This document shows, one piece after another, positions 63,923 through 64,000 of a stretch of 64,000 nucleotides of DNA. Under the pieces are notes generated by a model, which was not told the origin of the DNA, made no database searches, and saw only the letters and a program-made list of their open reading frames with translations. The position numbers and the translations under genes were made by a program. The number at the start of each line of letters is the position of its first letter. The stretch's first letter is position 1. The stretch covers positions 80,679 through 144,678 of the forward strand of contig NZ_VLLN01000010.1 of NCBI RefSeq assembly GCF_007830735.1, given 5' to 3'. Origin of the DNA: Geobacter argillaceus. Its GTDB lineage: Bacteria; Desulfobacterota; Desulfuromonadia; Geobacterales; DSM-12255.

Positions 63923-64000
63923 ATGAAGCAGAAGAAGCCGTTCAAGAGAAAGCTCATGAGACTACCCAAGCATCTGGTACACCTCAATGCGTATGCCGCC
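63923..64000 (+). CDS. Probable IS110-family transposase, 5' end only
   Basis: 26 codons to the window edge (MKQKKPFKRKLMRLPKHLVH...). The segment LPKHLVHLNAYAA resembles the start of IS110/IS1111 transposases that continue with AGIDIG. GGAGGCCGGAG lies upstream. The call rests on this short stretch and on memory of the family. Confidence 0.45.
   Translation, partial: MKQKKPFKRKLMRLPKHLVHLNAYAA

Overview
The window looks like a chromosomal segment of a GC-rich Gram-negative bacterium, most likely a Geobacter-like member of the Desulfuromonadia. The grounds are a complete lipid A / inner-core LPS gene set, an ExeA/GspA-GspB pair, MnmH, a DgkA-PAP2 fusion, frequent GTG/TTG starts and many short intergenic repeats. 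The genus is an inference from gene content and style.

Layout. (1) 1-6366, minus strand: DUF6178-like protein (cut by the window edge), Cys-cluster protein, RMD1/YagE protein, GspB-like and GspA-like proteins, S41 protease. (2) 6600-8418: small unknown protein, PilZ protein with a terminator, then MnmH on the minus strand. (3) 8558-27686, plus strand, housekeeping: 7TM-HD phosphodiesterase, YbeY, DgkA-PAP2, CorC-like protein, Lnt, RF2 with an intact programmed frameshift, SPOR-NlpC/P60 lipoprotein, DUF1015, FKBP, DUF4139-like protein, RCC1-repeat lipoprotein, LysRS, LolC/E, LolD, BamA, Skp. (4) 27757-39139, lipid A to inner core: lpxD, fabZ, lpxA, lpxB, msbA, a DUF374 acyltransferase-like gene, waaA, lpxK, a Trm112-like gene, waaF, waaC. 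(5) 39165-49634, outer core / O-antigen: several glycosyltransferases, one broken glycosyltransferase, a fucosyltransferase-like protein, a double methyltransferase and UDP-GlcNAc 2-epimerase; part of this block is visibly AT-richer. (6) 49750-51699, accessory insertion: AAA-DUF4143 protein and a toxin-antitoxin-like pair. (7) 51903-59121, sugar nucleotides: a possibly deoxyhypusine-synthase-like protein, hldE, gmd, fcl, a nucleotide-sugar dehydrogenase and a UDP-sugar 4-epimerase. (8) 59111-63580: five consecutive MNT-HEPN modules, four two-gene pairs and one single-chain fusion. (9) 63923 to the end: the first codons of what looks like an IS110-type transposase.

The genes form an envelope-building programme. 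Lpx enzymes, WaaA, WaaF/WaaC and HldE make Kdo2-lipid A and the heptose core, MsbA flips it, the glycosyltransferases and nucleotide-sugar enzymes extend it (GDP-fucose from Gmd/Fcl fits the fucosyltransferase-like gene), and BamA/Skp/Lol/Lnt build the outer membrane and its lipoproteins.

Two layers of non-coding structure stand out. First, five inverted pairs of REP-like elements, each a GTAG tetranucleotide followed by a hairpin, sit between genes; three of them are about 150 bp with a third central palindrome. Second, several families of degenerate 7-8 base 'word' repeats, often as inverted pairs, occupy many gene junctions of the lpx/waa/sugar region and have entered coding sequence: both ends of the story are visible in fcl, lnt, the DUF374 gene and lpxK. 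In the MNT-HEPN array, three modules share an upstream element of about 70 bp with a GGCCG-NNN-CGGCC hairpin, and the last module lies between perfect 23-bp direct repeats. The array with its shared element is the best candidate for something undescribed here.
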